From contig CAYZMU010000001.1 in NCBI GenBank assembly GCA_964479595.1, forward strand, positions 62,001-126,000: DNA of 64,000 nt, given 5' to 3'. Source of the DNA: Firm-04 sp964479595. Its GTDB lineage: Bacteria; Bacillota; Clostridia; Oscillospirales; Ruminococcaceae. The notes beneath the pieces are model-generated. The model saw only the letters and a list, made by a program, of their open reading frames with translations, searched no databases and was not told where the DNA came from. The translations under genes were made by a program, and so were the position numbers. Every line of letters starts with the position of its first letter. The stretch's first letter is position 1. Shown piece after piece: positions 8,931 through 17,267 of this stretch.

Positions 8931-11408
8931 TTAATAGCCGTTATAATCATCATAATCGCCGTAATAGTCATCATAGTCGCTATAATCATCATAATCGCCA
9001 TAATAATCATCATAGTCGCCGTAATAATCATTATAATAACCCCCGGCTTCATTTCCGAGTGTCCTGGCAACCCCCATGGAATTTTTACTCCAGATCCGGT
9101 CCACATCGCTCGCTATCAATTGTTTCTCTTTTCCGTTGAAGGAATATAGTTCCCCATCGGATACGTACAACAATGTAGATTTATCTATCCTTACATACTG
9201 TGAAATGTCCTCGCCTATCAAGGTTGGCTTACCTTCTGAATCGAACATAGTCAGTTCGTAACCGTAGCGGTTTTGGTATCCTGTATAGGCGAGCATGGCA
9301 CCGTCATCATATAGGTTCACATATTCCGCCATAACGTCTCTTGCTATGCGAGCGTTTCCGTTTTTGTTATAAGAATAAAGATCGCAGTAGGTCACGCCGT
9401 TGTTGTCGTAATAACCGCTTGCGTAGTACAGAGTATCTTCATCAAAACTTACAATATCGGCATCATCTGTAACCGCGCTGAAATCTCCGACAGCTCCTCC
9501 GCTGATCGTTGCTACGGATAAGGCTCCGTCTCCTTCGCCTAAGAACACCTCACCATTTCTGAAATAAAGCTTTGCAAAACTGTCATAGTACGCAGTGGAA
9601 AATGATTCGGCTGCTGAGGCGGACATTCTGACCACTGTTCCGTCCGCAAGAGCGATATAATTCTCAGCTTCCTCGTCAATGCTAAATAACCCATATACAT
9701 CATCGACCGAGTACAAATTCTCAAGCTGGACAGTTTCCGAAATCATATCCGTGGTATTAAACATGATACCGCCATCATACGATATAGCGTCCAAGACGGT
9801 TTCGTTTACCGAAGTCAGATTTCCGTTATCGAAACAGTAGAGCGTAGAAACGTCATAGTCATTTCCTTCATCCTGTAATTCTTCACGCATAGAAATTCTG
9901 TCTTCCGCTTCATTCCACTGGTCCAAAGCCTCACTGTACGCGTCATAATCAGTCGTTGATCCGGATTGGTATTTGTTATAGCAAAACCAGAGCCATCCCC
10001 ATTCGTCTTCCGGGTTTTCGCCATATTTGTTGATTTCTTTTAAAGCAGCCTTCACTTCATCGGTGACAAGAATATAGCCGTCTTCGTCCGCGGTATTCCC
10101 AAATTTGTCGATAAAGCTTTGAGTAGCTGTATGTATTGCTTCGGTATTTTTACCATCTTCACCCCATTCAAGATTAAGAGCATCTTCCATGGAATAGCAA
10201 AAGAATGTACTTGCGCCATACCAATACAAGTCCCTTGTGCACGATGTGTAGAGCTCGTCAAAATCACTCTCAGACAAATCCGAACCGCTTATCATTTCAT
10301 AACTATATTCGGGGACGCTGAAGTCCTCACGAGCGGGTTCTTTGATCCCCGCGTCCTCTTCAGCGTGAGCGTCATCAACGAAATCATAAAGGCTGAGCTT
10401 TTCACCGTTATTGGCGGTAAAATAAGTTTTCTCTCCTAATTTTGTTAAATTGCCTATACCCTCGGCCAGTTTTTCGGCCTCTTTGGAAAAGCCCACTACA
10501 TAAAGGCTATACCCTTTGCTGTCTTTATCAAGGCTACCCTCGTCGCTGTCTTCATAGCTGTCTTCGTTTCTTACGTATAAAATATTGTTAAAATCAGATG
10601 CATCATAAACATACGAGACATTACCGGCTAATTTCACTTTATTACTAATATCATCCAGGGTTATCCCGTAGAGGGTGTAACCTTCGGAGTCATCGGCCGA
10701 TGTATACACGATCTGATTGGATTCGTCAGCAGTATAGTATTCATTCACATTTTTTGCGACTTGTACCGCCTCTTTGCCGTCGAAATAATAGAGCGTGTCG
10801 TCACCATTCTCATATAGCACAGCGTCTCCGTTTATGAAACGAAATCCGAGTAAAACATTACTTGCGATCGTCTCGATGTACTTTTCGTTCTTATTGGAAT
10901 CCTTCTTTAATCTGTCATACTCAGCACGGCACAGAGATCCTGTTCCGGAGTTGATGTCGACTTTAGTGAAGTAATATACATACTCTCCACTGGGGCTGAA
11001 AGAGAGAAGACTATCCGTTGAAATATCGGATTTGCTCGAGGCAATTTCAATCGCTTGATCTTCCCCGAGGCTTGTGAGCAATTCATAGCTGCCGTCGGAG
11101 AGATATACATACGCATTACCTCCGCTTCTGTTCGAGACTATCGCCCGCACTCCGATAATGGCGGCCACAACAATCACGACAGCAACAGCAACGCCGATGA
11201 ATTTTTTGCCACCGATTTTTTTCCAAATTTTCGCGAACTTTTTTTCCTTCGGCGCGGTTTCAGCGGCGGGAGATACAGGAGATTCCGTCTCAGCCGCAAC
11301 GCCTGCACTGGCCTCAACTTTCTGGGCCTCTTCTGAAAGCCGCTCACCACAAGTACTGCAGAATTTACTTCCATCAGGCAGCTCGCTGCCGCATTTAGGA
11401 CAATACAT
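8931..11408 (-). CDS. Zinc-ribbon, membrane-anchored protein with Tyr/Asp/Gly repeat tail
   Basis: About 825 residues. The N-terminus MYCPKCG...FCSTCGE is a four-cysteine zinc ribbon. An acidic/alanine-rich linker and a basic stretch (KKFAKIWKKIGGKK) precede one membrane segment at about residues 65-88. The rest, about 730 residues, is probably outside the cell, with repeated short strands (YLSDG, LYYFDGKE, LYSFNGKE) suggesting a beta-propeller like DUF5050 proteins. The last 35 residues are YYGDYDD-type repeats. The ATG at 11408 is chosen because AGGAGG lies 9 nt upstream; an ATG two codons earlier (11414) is too close. Base composition is clearly more AT-rich than neighbouring genes, suggesting separate origin. 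Function unknown. Confidence 0.8.
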   Translation of the reverse strand: MYCPKCGSELPDGSKFCSTCGERLSEEAQKVEASAGVAAETESPVSPAAETAPKEKKFAKIWKKIGGKKFIGVAVAVVIVVAAIIGVRAIVSNRSGGNAYVYLSDGSYELLTSLGEDQAIEIASSKSDISTDSLLSFSPSGEYVYYFTKVDINSGTGSLCRAEYDRLKKDSNKNEKYIETIASNVLLGFRFINGDAVLYENGDDTLYYFDGKEAVQVAKNVNEYYTADESNQIVYTSADDSEGYTLYGITLDDISNKVKLAGNVSYVYDASDFNNILYVRNEDSYEDSDEGSLDKDSKGYSLYVVGFSKEAEKLAEGIGNLTKLGEKTYFTANNGEKLSLYDFVDDAHAEEDAGIKEPAREDFSVPEYSYEMISGSDLSESDFDELYTSCTRDLYWYGASTFFCYSMEDALNLEWGEDGKNTEAIHTATQSFIDKFGNTADEDGYILVTDEVKAALKEINKYGENPEDEWGWLWFCYNKYQSGSTTDYDAYSEALDQWNEAEDRISMREELQDEGNDYDVSTLYCFDNGNLTSVNETVLDAISYDGGIMFNTTDMISETVQLENLYSVDDVYGLFSIDEEAENYIALADGTVVRMSASAAESFSTAYYDSFAKLYFRNGEVFLGEGDGALSVATISGGAVGDFSAVTDDADIVSFDEDTLYYASGYYDNNGVTYCDLYSYNKNGNARIARDVMAEYVNLYDDGAMLAYTGYQNRYGYELTMFDSEGKPTLIGEDISQYVRIDKSTLLYVSDGELYSFNGKEKQLIASDVDRIWSKNSMGVARTLGNEAGGYYNDYYGDYDDYYGDYDDYSDYDDYYGDYDDYNGY
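8937..9041 (-). repeat. Tandem repeat coding the Tyr/Asp/Gly tail
   Basis: Imperfect units of about 12-15 bp, made of ATAATCATC and GTCATCATAGTCGCC-like words, encode the DYDDYYGDYDD tail. This is coding low-complexity DNA, likely to vary in copy number by slippage. Confidence 0.8.
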
Positions 11409-12366
11409 GTTCATTTTCCTCCTTGAATCGATTTGGTGCTTCACTGGTCTCCTTAGGATCTGTTCACAACTTGTATGAATGCGGTACCTCCCTATTATTC
11501 TCTGTTCGTGCTGAGGGTACTTCTGCCGCTGCTTGTGCTGTCACAGCCGCATTTCCCGCCGGCAGGTATCCTGCGGCTTGCGGAAAACTGTTCCTGCGCA
11601 GGGTTCAATTGCGGCAGTGATGGAGACAAGTTCTTTGAACATCGATGCAACTCCTTCCGATATGATCTGTTTTAGAATTTGGCGATTCCGCCGTCATTCC
11701 CCGGAATTTGCTGTTGCGATTTATCGCAAACTATTTCTTTTGCGAAAACGAGCCATGCGAAATGCACGCAGAATCGCAAATTCCACGTCTCATTCTATCA
11801 TTCTTGAGAATGAAAGTCAAGAATTTGTTGCGTTATTCGGCATTATAGCTAATCGATTTCCAGGATTTGTTGATAATATCGGACGATATTCGCAAATGGT
11901 CGAATGTGAAATCAATATAGCCAGTTTCGCTTCCGAAAGGGGCAAGCCGGGCTGAATTAACCAAATGTTTGAAAAACTCTGTAGCACGCGGCTGCCTTTA
12001 TACACTGCTCAGGCTCAGGAAGCGCCATACATAGCCTTTTCTGCCATTCATCCGTTACATCATCATAAGTAATACAGCGGGATTTTCAAGTTTCGCAAAA
12101 GAGATATTTTACGAAACAATACACAACATTTGCAGATGTGGCTGTCTGCGTATTTACAGAGGATAAAAGGCTGCGTCTGCGAACATCTCAAAAAACAAAA
12201 TTCCCCGCCGTAATAAGCGGGGGCTCTTTTTATTTGTTCGGGAAACACTCGTGTTTTATCCCCTTCAGCCGGGCAAAAAAAAATCCCTCCCCTTTACAGG
12301 GAGAGACCGCGCAATCCCGCGCAGGGCACAAAAATCCCTCCCCTTGAAAGGAGGGGAGGGTGGTTG
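11409..12366. other. AT-rich intergenic region with TTGCGA/TCGCAA motifs, no convincing gene
   Basis: Nearly 1 kb without an ORF I can defend. It contains a palindrome at 11714-11729 (TTGCGAT, 2-nt spacer, ATCGCAA), a TTTTGCGAAAA at about 11738-11748, an ATCGCAAAT at about 11773, and an imperfect 11-bp inverted repeat at 12090-12117 (GTTTCGCAAAA against TTTTACGAAAC). Such motifs resemble operators, but no regulator gene is adjacent. Tandem terminator-like hairpins close the region near 12283-12360. Confidence 0.5.
12330..12360 (-). terminator. Terminator of the cmk-plsC-VanY-like transcript
   Basis: Read on the minus strand, CCCTCCCCT pairs with AGGGGAGGG (9 bp) and is followed by ATTTTTG. 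It begins just after the stop codon at 12367. A weaker copy of the same CCCTCCCC...AGGGAG design lies at about 12284-12303. Confidence 0.8.
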
Positions 12367-13398
12367 TCAGTTCTGCTTGACGGTTACGATAAAGCCGCCC
12401 ACATTGTCGCCGGAAATCTGCGGCTCCGTGCCCGCGGGATAGGGCACCTCCGTCGCCTCCGCCGCCGTGTCCGCGGGAACATAGTAGACCTCGTAATTGC
12501 TCCCCGCCGCGGCGTATGTCAGATGTTCGCCGTCCCAGGTGTGCTCGCGCACCAGCTCGAGATATTCCTCCAGGCAGAGGTTCTGCTGCGCCATGTAGGA
12601 CGCGTGCGGCACCCCGACAAAACGGTAGTGCGAGGGCAGCGCCGTCTGTCCGGTTTTGTCCTCCTTGCCCGCCGGGTAGCGCACCACATAGCCGTAGTCC
12701 GCCGCGTGCTGCGGAATCCAGCTGTACGTGCCTTCTCCCGTAAACGCCGTGTGCGAGCCCGTGGCTTCGTCCAAGACCCCCAAATCCAGCGACAGCCCCG
12801 AAGCGCGTTCCGCTATTCCTGTCCCGTAGGCGGCGGTAGCGGGTTCGGCGGTCGTAACATAGACCAGCACATTCCCGACAGAAGTCGCCGCGAAGAAATC
12901 GTTGAACATGGAGCTTATCGCGTCCGTCGTCATGTTGTTGACCACCAGCGCGGTGCTGGGCAGGCGCAGGTGCGCGTAGGTGAAGTCCTTAAACGCCGTG
13001 CAGTCGGGCGTGCCCGAGAGCGGGTGCGACGCGTCAATCAGCAGCAGGCTCCCCGTGTGGATCGATTCGCTGAGTACGGAGACCGTCTGCGCGCCCTCTG
13101 AGGGCAAAGGCGTGATATCGCCGCTGCTGCTCCCCTCGCCGCTTTCCGAGGTCTGGGAGCTTTCGGAAGCGGAACTCTCCGCGGGTGTGGCGGCTGCGCT
13201 TTCCCCGGGTTCCACCTGTGAGGAGAGGTCTGAGAGCGACTGCACCTGTGAGGAACTGTCAACGAGATCCAGCTCTCCGCTTGCCGCCTTGTGGTCAATC
13301 CAGAGCCGTGAGAAAAAGTCAATTACAAAAACAAGTATGAACAGCATGGAGAGTATAAACGCGAATTTTCCCCAGTCAACGTGCCTGTTTGTCGTCAT
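12367..13398 (-). CDS. Membrane-anchored VanY-like (peptidase M15B) protein, probably catalytically dead
   Basis: From an ATG at 13398 with AAGGAG about 10 nt upstream, 343 residues: a short cytoplasmic start, one membrane segment (about 12-32), a Ser/Glu-rich linker, then a D,D-carboxypeptidase VanY-like fold. The family hallmark SxHxxGxAxD reads AERASGLSLD, so the zinc His is Arg (about residue 198) while the Asp (about 205) remains. The second hallmark EPWHYRYVG reads LPSHYRFVG, so the catalytic Glu is lost and only the His (about 257) is kept. YGYVVRYPAGKEDKTG is conserved. It may bind peptidoglycan stems without cutting. The frame is also open upstream and runs into plsC if the assembly gap is collapsed. 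Confidence 0.72.
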   Translation of the reverse strand: MTTNRHVDWGKFAFILSMLFILVFVIDFFSRLWIDHKAASGELDLVDSSSQVQSLSDLSSQVEPGESAAATPAESSASESSQTSESGEGSSSGDITPLPSEGAQTVSVLSESIHTGSLLLIDASHPLSGTPDCTAFKDFTYAHLRLPSTALVVNNMTTDAISSMFNDFFAATSVGNVLVYVTTAEPATAAYGTGIAERASGLSLDLGVLDEATGSHTAFTGEGTYSWIPQHAADYGYVVRYPAGKEDKTGQTALPSHYRFVGVPHASYMAQQNLCLEEYLELVREHTWDGEHLTYAAAGSNYEVYYVPADTAAEATEVPYPAGTEPQISGDNVGGFIVTVKQN

Positions 13399-13835
13399 GG
13401 TATCTGAGCTCCTTTCGGGCTTTCTCTCGTCCCCGCTCACGGCTTCCCCGCTCGCGGTCTCCCCGCCGGTATCCTTGACCGCCGAGAAAACCTTGGTGTG
13501 TGCCATATCTTCCCGCTGCTCCCCGCGGTCCTCCTCGTCGGGCCGCGGCGGCACGGAAATTTCCACCGTGGGGTCTTCGGATATCTCCCTTTCGGGTTCT
13601 TCTTCCCGTTCTTTCATCTGGCCGTTTCCCCCCTTTTCTTCTCGCGCGGTCCGCGTCGCGTGCGGCTCATCATCGTGCGCCCCGTGCGCCTCATCATCGT
13701 GCGTCTCATCGCCTCGCGCCCCGTGTGACTCATCGGTCCGCGCCTCGGAAGTCTGCGCGCTGTCGGGGAGCGCCAAAGGCTCCTCTTTCGGCGGGATGAG
13801 AAGCGCCTGAACCTGCGCGGTCATCTCCCTGCGGA

Positions 13836-13935
13836 NNNNNNNNNNNNNNNNNNNNNNNNNNNNNNNNNNNNNNNNNNNNNNNNNNNNNNNNNNNNNNNNN
13901 NNNNNNNNNNNNNNNNNNNNNNNNNNNNNNNNNNN
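13836..13935. other. Assembly gap of 100 N with duplicated 55-bp flanks
   Basis: Bases 13781-13835 and 13936-13990 are identical. Removing the N run and one copy joins the plsC frame directly to the frame of the VanY-like gene. Confidence 0.95.
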
Positions 13936-14540
13936 TCCTCTTTCGGCGGGATGAGAAGCGCCTGAACCTGCGCGGTCATCTCCCTGCGGATTTCCTTGAG
14001 CTGCGGCATGGTCGGCTCTGCTCCGACGCCGCTTGGGAGGTGATAGGGCTTGCCGTAGCGCACCGTGACATGGCTTCTGAAATGCAGCTTCCCCTCAAAG
14101 GAGATGCCGACGGGCACAATGGGCACCCCGGACTGCGCCGCAATCAGCGCCGCGCCGAGTTTAAAACGCCCCAAAGTCCCGTCCATAGAACGTGTGCCTT
14201 CCGGGAAAACCAGCGCGTTTTCGCCGTTTTGCAGCCGCTCCTCGAGCTCCTTGAGCGGCTCCATATTCCCCGAGCCGCGTTCTATCGGTACCCCGCCGAG
14301 CTTTCGCAGCAGCCACGCGATGGGGGCGTACTTGAACGCCTCCTGTTTCGCCAGCACGCAAAACTGCGCCTGCGGGTTCTGAATCCCGATGAAGATGGGG
14401 TCCGCCATGCTGCGGTGGTTGCTGATGTACAGACAGCCGCCCGCCTCCGGCAGATTCTCGCGCCCCTCGCACGTGATTTTGCACCACAGCGGCATGACGC
14501 CGGTCATGATGACGCGGCAAACCTGATAAAATACGCTCAT
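13936..14540 (-). CDS. plsC: 1-acyl-sn-glycerol-3-phosphate acyltransferase (PlsC), 3' end at an assembly gap
   Basis: Lysophosphatidic-acid acyltransferase of membrane phospholipid synthesis. NHRSMAD gives the catalytic H-x4-D motif and FPEGTRS the phosphate-binding motif; VPIERG and VPIVPVGISF are the other two blocks. About 200 residues are seen, the usual length of the domain, before the gap. The ATG at 14540 overlaps the cmk stop by 4 bp, giving translational coupling. If the gap is an artefact, no stop codon separates PlsC from an acidic, His-rich linker and the downstream VanY-like protein, making one polypeptide of roughly 670 residues. In related Clostridia cmk-plsC is usually followed by ispH/rpsA, not seen here. 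Confidence 0.88.
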
Positions 14541-15208
14541 CTTGGAAGTTTCTCCCGGCAGATTCGCAGCAGCGCCTCTTCCGCCGCGTCAAGGTCCATT
14601 TCGGTCGTGTCCAGCAAGACCGCGTCGGGGGCCTGTCTGAGCGGCGCCGCGGCGCGTGTGGTGTCGCGCTCGTCCCGCTCGATGACGTCTCTGAGCACTT
14701 CCTCGTACGTCTGGGAATCGTCGCCCTTCTGCCGCATTTCGAGATACCGCCGCTCGGCGCGTTTTTGCGGCGTCGCCGTGAGGAAGATTTTCACCTGCGC
14801 GTCGGGCAGCACGACTGTCGCGATATCCCGCCCGTCCATGACCACGCTCTGCTCCCGCGCGGTATCCCGCTGCATATCCAGCAGGAACGCCCGAACCTGC
14901 GGCATGGCGGAAACGACGGACGCGCGCATACTCACCTGCGGGGTCCGGATTCGGTCCGTGACATCCTCATCGCCCACAAAGACGTGCCCCTCGCCGTTTA
15001 TCTGCCGCAGCGATATCTTCAGAGAGGGGAGTCTCTCAAGGATTTGCGCCTCCTCCTCGCAGCCCGCGCGCAGCATATCGTACGCGATGGCACGGTAGAG
15101 CGCGCCTGTGTCGATGTAGAGAAACCCCAGATCTTTCGCAAGCCGTTTGGCGAGGGTCGATTTGCCCGCGCCGCCGGGGCCGTCTATGGCAATCCTGACA
15201 GCATCCAC
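14537..15208 (-). CDS. cmk: Cytidylate kinase
   Basis: Phosphorylates CMP and dCMP for nucleic-acid and phospholipid precursors. The P-loop GPGGAGKST lies at residues 10-18, followed by FLYIDTGALYRAIAY, the family DGRDIATVVLPDA motif, and the lid-region Arg residues near RAERRYLEM and RDERDTTRAAAPL. Length is typical at 223 residues. It starts with GTG at 15208, with GGGAGG about 10 nt upstream, and is first gene of an operon with plsC. Confidence 0.95.
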   Translation of the reverse strand: MDAVRIAIDGPGGAGKSTLAKRLAKDLGFLYIDTGALYRAIAYDMLRAGCEEEAQILERLPSLKISLRQINGEGHVFVGDEDVTDRIRTPQVSMRASVVSAMPQVRAFLLDMQRDTAREQSVVMDGRDIATVVLPDAQVKIFLTATPQKRAERRYLEMRQKGDDSQTYEEVLRDVIERDERDTTRAAAPLRQAPDAVLLDTTEMDLDAAEEALLRICREKLPR

Positions 15209-15240
15209 GCGCCGCGCCTCCCTTCTCTGTAGTTCCCTTT

Positions 15241-15269
15241 ATTATACCATATTTTTCGCGCGTTTGCAA
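15241..15269 (-). promoter_or_regulatory. Promoter of cmk-plsC
   Basis: Minus-strand TTGCAA (15264-15269) and TATAAT (15241-15246) with a 17-bp spacer, about 30 nt before the GTG start. Confidence 0.8.
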
Positions 15270-15371
15270 GTGTCCGGCCCGGATTTTTTGAAAATTTCCA
15301 CAAGATAGCGAAACATTTGACAAACTGTTTGAACAATCCCGAAAACTTATGCCCCGCGCGGGGTCTTGTGA

Positions 15372-15400
15372 TTGACAAAACCGGGGAAACGGAGTATACT
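15372..15400 (+). promoter_or_regulatory. Promoter of pfp
   Basis: TTGACA (15372-15377) and TATACT (15395-15400) with a 17-bp spacer. Confidence 0.85.
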
Positions 15401-15431
15401 GAAGGGGAAAACAAACGAGGAGGGGAGAGCC

Positions 15432-16598
15432 ATGCGATTTGCGGCGGCACAGTCCGGGGGCCCTACCTGCGCGATGAACGCCTCTCTGAGCGGCATCTGC
15501 GAGGCGGTTTCCCGGCAAGGGCATGAAATTCTCGGTATCCGAAACGGCATTGAGGGGCTGCTGGACGCGCGTTTTACGGATTTAAACGATATGGCGCGCG
15601 ACCCTGCTCAGCGCGCGCTTTTGAAACACACCCCCGGCGCGGCGCTGGGTTCCTGCCGGTTTCGGCTGCCGGAAGGGGAGGAGGATATCTATCGCGAGAT
15701 TCTCCGCGTTCTGCGGGCACATTCCATTGACGCGCTGCTCTATACGGGCGGCAACGATTCTATGGACACGGTCGCGAAACTTTCCGCGTGGCTGCGCGAA
15801 AACGGCGTCCCGATTCCGGTCATCGGTATCCCCAAGACCATCGACAATGATTTGATCGGCACGGACCACACCCCCGGGTTTGGCTCCGCGGTGCGCTATC
15901 TCGCCGTGACGCTCTCGGAAATCGCGCTGGATTCGTCCGTTTACAGAGTCCCTTCCGTCACCGTCTGCGAGATTATGGGGCGCGACGCGGGCTGGCTTAC
16001 CGCCTCCGCCTGTGTGCCGCGCGCTCTGGGTTCGCGCTATCCGCAGCTTATCTACCTCCCCGAGGCCGATTTCACGCTCGAGGGTTTCTTAGGCGATGTG
16101 GAGCGCGCGCTCGGGCAGGACCGCTGTGTGCTCTGCGCGGTCTCGGAGGGCGTGCGAATTCCTCAGGCGCGGGATTTCCGCTCCGGCGCGAATGACGCCT
16201 TCGGCCACGCCTATCTCTCCGGGGTGGGGAAGTTTCTCGAGGGCGCGGTGCGCGAAAAGCTCGGCTGCAAGGTCCGTTCCGTGGAACTCAACATCATGCA
16301 GCGCTGTTCGGGGCATCTCGCGTCCGAAACGGACCTGGACGAGGCGGAGGAATGCGGGCGCCGTGCCGTGGATTTGGCGCTTTCGGGGCGCGGCGGCGAG
16401 ATGGTGGTGATGCGGCGCTTAGAGCCCTATGAGATTGTCTACGAATCCATGCCCGCCGCGGACGCCGCCAACCAGATCCGCCCCTTCCCCGCGCGGTGGA
16501 TAACCGAAGAGGGCAATCAGATACGCGAAGAGGCGGCGGCGTATTTTCTGCCGCTTATCGGCGGCGCGCTGCCTTCGCACTTTCATCTTCCCGAATAG
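15432..16598 (+). CDS. pfp: Pyrophosphate-type 6-phosphofructokinase
   Basis: Phosphofructokinase of 388 residues, phosphorylating fructose 6-phosphate in glycolysis. The N-terminus FAAAQSGGPTCAMNASL and the blocks GGNDS (about 106-110) and GIPKTIDND (about 132-140) follow the PPi-dependent pattern: ATP enzymes have GGDGS and GTIDND, with Gly where Lys sits here. This choice of phosphoryl donor is a family inference, not proof. MGRDAGWLTA and PQLIYLPE are also conserved. The ATG at 15432 has GAGGAGGGGAG just upstream; an earlier in-frame TTG lies inside the promoter. It is monocistronic and convergent with the next gene. Confidence 0.88.
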   Translation: MRFAAAQSGGPTCAMNASLSGICEAVSRQGHEILGIRNGIEGLLDARFTDLNDMARDPAQRALLKHTPGAALGSCRFRLPEGEEDIYREILRVLRAHSIDALLYTGGNDSMDTVAKLSAWLRENGVPIPVIGIPKTIDNDLIGTDHTPGFGSAVRYLAVTLSEIALDSSVYRVPSVTVCEIMGRDAGWLTASACVPRALGSRYPQLIYLPEADFTLEGFLGDVERALGQDRCVLCAVSEGVRIPQARDFRSGANDAFGHAYLSGVGKFLEGAVREKLGCKVRSVELNIMQRCSGHLASETDLDEAEECGRRAVDLALSGRGGEMVVMRRLEPYEIVYESMPAADAANQIRPFPARWITEEGNQIREEAAAYFLPLIGGALPSHFHLPE

Positions 16599-16608
16599 TC
16601 GAGGGCAC

Positions 16609-17267
16609 TCAAGGCTGCTCTTTTGAGGATTCGGGCGCCGTTTCGGCTTCGGGTTCGGAGGATTCGGGCGCGGGGGTTTCGGAGGATTCGGNNNNNNNNN
16701 NNNNNNNNNNNNNNNNNNNNNNNNNNNNNNNNNNNNNNNNNNNNNNNNNNNNNNNNNNNNNNNNNNNNNNNNNNNNNNNNNNNNNNNNNNNGCCGTTTCG
16801 GCTTCGGGTTCGGAGGATTCGGGCGCGGGGGTTTCGGAGGATTCGGCGTTTTCCGCAAGATAGCGTTTCTTGGCGTCGGCGCGCCCCAGCACAATCTGCG
16901 CCACGGCGAACGCGATGGTCGCGAGGCTGAACACCAGCGACATCACCCGGAAATAGACCGTGTCCAGCGGCAGCGGGCTGTCCACACGCACCGCGCGAAA
17001 GACCGGCAGAATGAACGCGCACGCGACACAGAGATACACAAACGCCGTCACGCAGAGGCGGTTCTCAATGATGGCGATTGCGGTCATCAGCACCGCCGCG
17101 GCAAAGTATTCGATCTCAAAGACCCGCGAGACATGGGAATTGAGAAAGCCCATTGGTTCGTTAAAAATATTGATGACGAAAAAGGTCAGCAGCATGAGCC
17201 CGTACGTGAGCAGCAGATGGGGCAAGAACGCGCAAATCCCGCGCCAGATGGTCTTGAGCGCCTTCAT
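16609..17267 (-). CDS. Small multi-spanning membrane protein of a surface-glycan operon (contains assembly gap)
   Basis: Four predicted membrane segments (LLLTYGLMLLTFFVI, YFAAAVLMTAIAII, FVYLCVACAFILPVF, VFSLATIAFAVAQIVL) precede a hydrophilic Ser/Glu/Pro tail. The tail repeats ESSETPAPESSEPEAET, which is where the assembly broke. Collapsing the gap gives about 167 residues ending at the TGA at 16609; reading through the N run instead gives a false extension to 16419. It overlaps the stop of its upstream neighbour by 4 bp, so it is the last gene of the GT2-GtrA/phosphodiester glycosidase operon. I recognise no family; a partner role in surface polymer assembly is inferred only from context. 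Confidence 0.65.
16692..16791. other. Assembly gap of 100 N with duplicated 55-bp flanks
   Basis: Bases 16637-16691 and 16792-16846 are identical and encode the same Ser/Glu/Pro repeat, so the true repeat number is uncertain. Confidence 0.95.

Noticed and set aside
8931..9045. Possible CRISPR-like array from repeated ATAATCATC words
   Set aside because: Units are 12-15 bp without spacers and lie in frame in the C-terminus of a long gene; it is coding low-complexity sequence.
11533..11955. 140-codon plus-strand ORF in the AT-rich gap
   Set aside because: No ribosome-binding site, no recognisable domain, and it spans inverted repeats; not convincing as a gene.
16419..16608. Extension of the small membrane protein past the gap to 16419
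   Set aside because: This only follows from reading through the 100 N in an arbitrary frame and would run antisense into pfp; collapsing the duplicated flank gives a stop at 16609.
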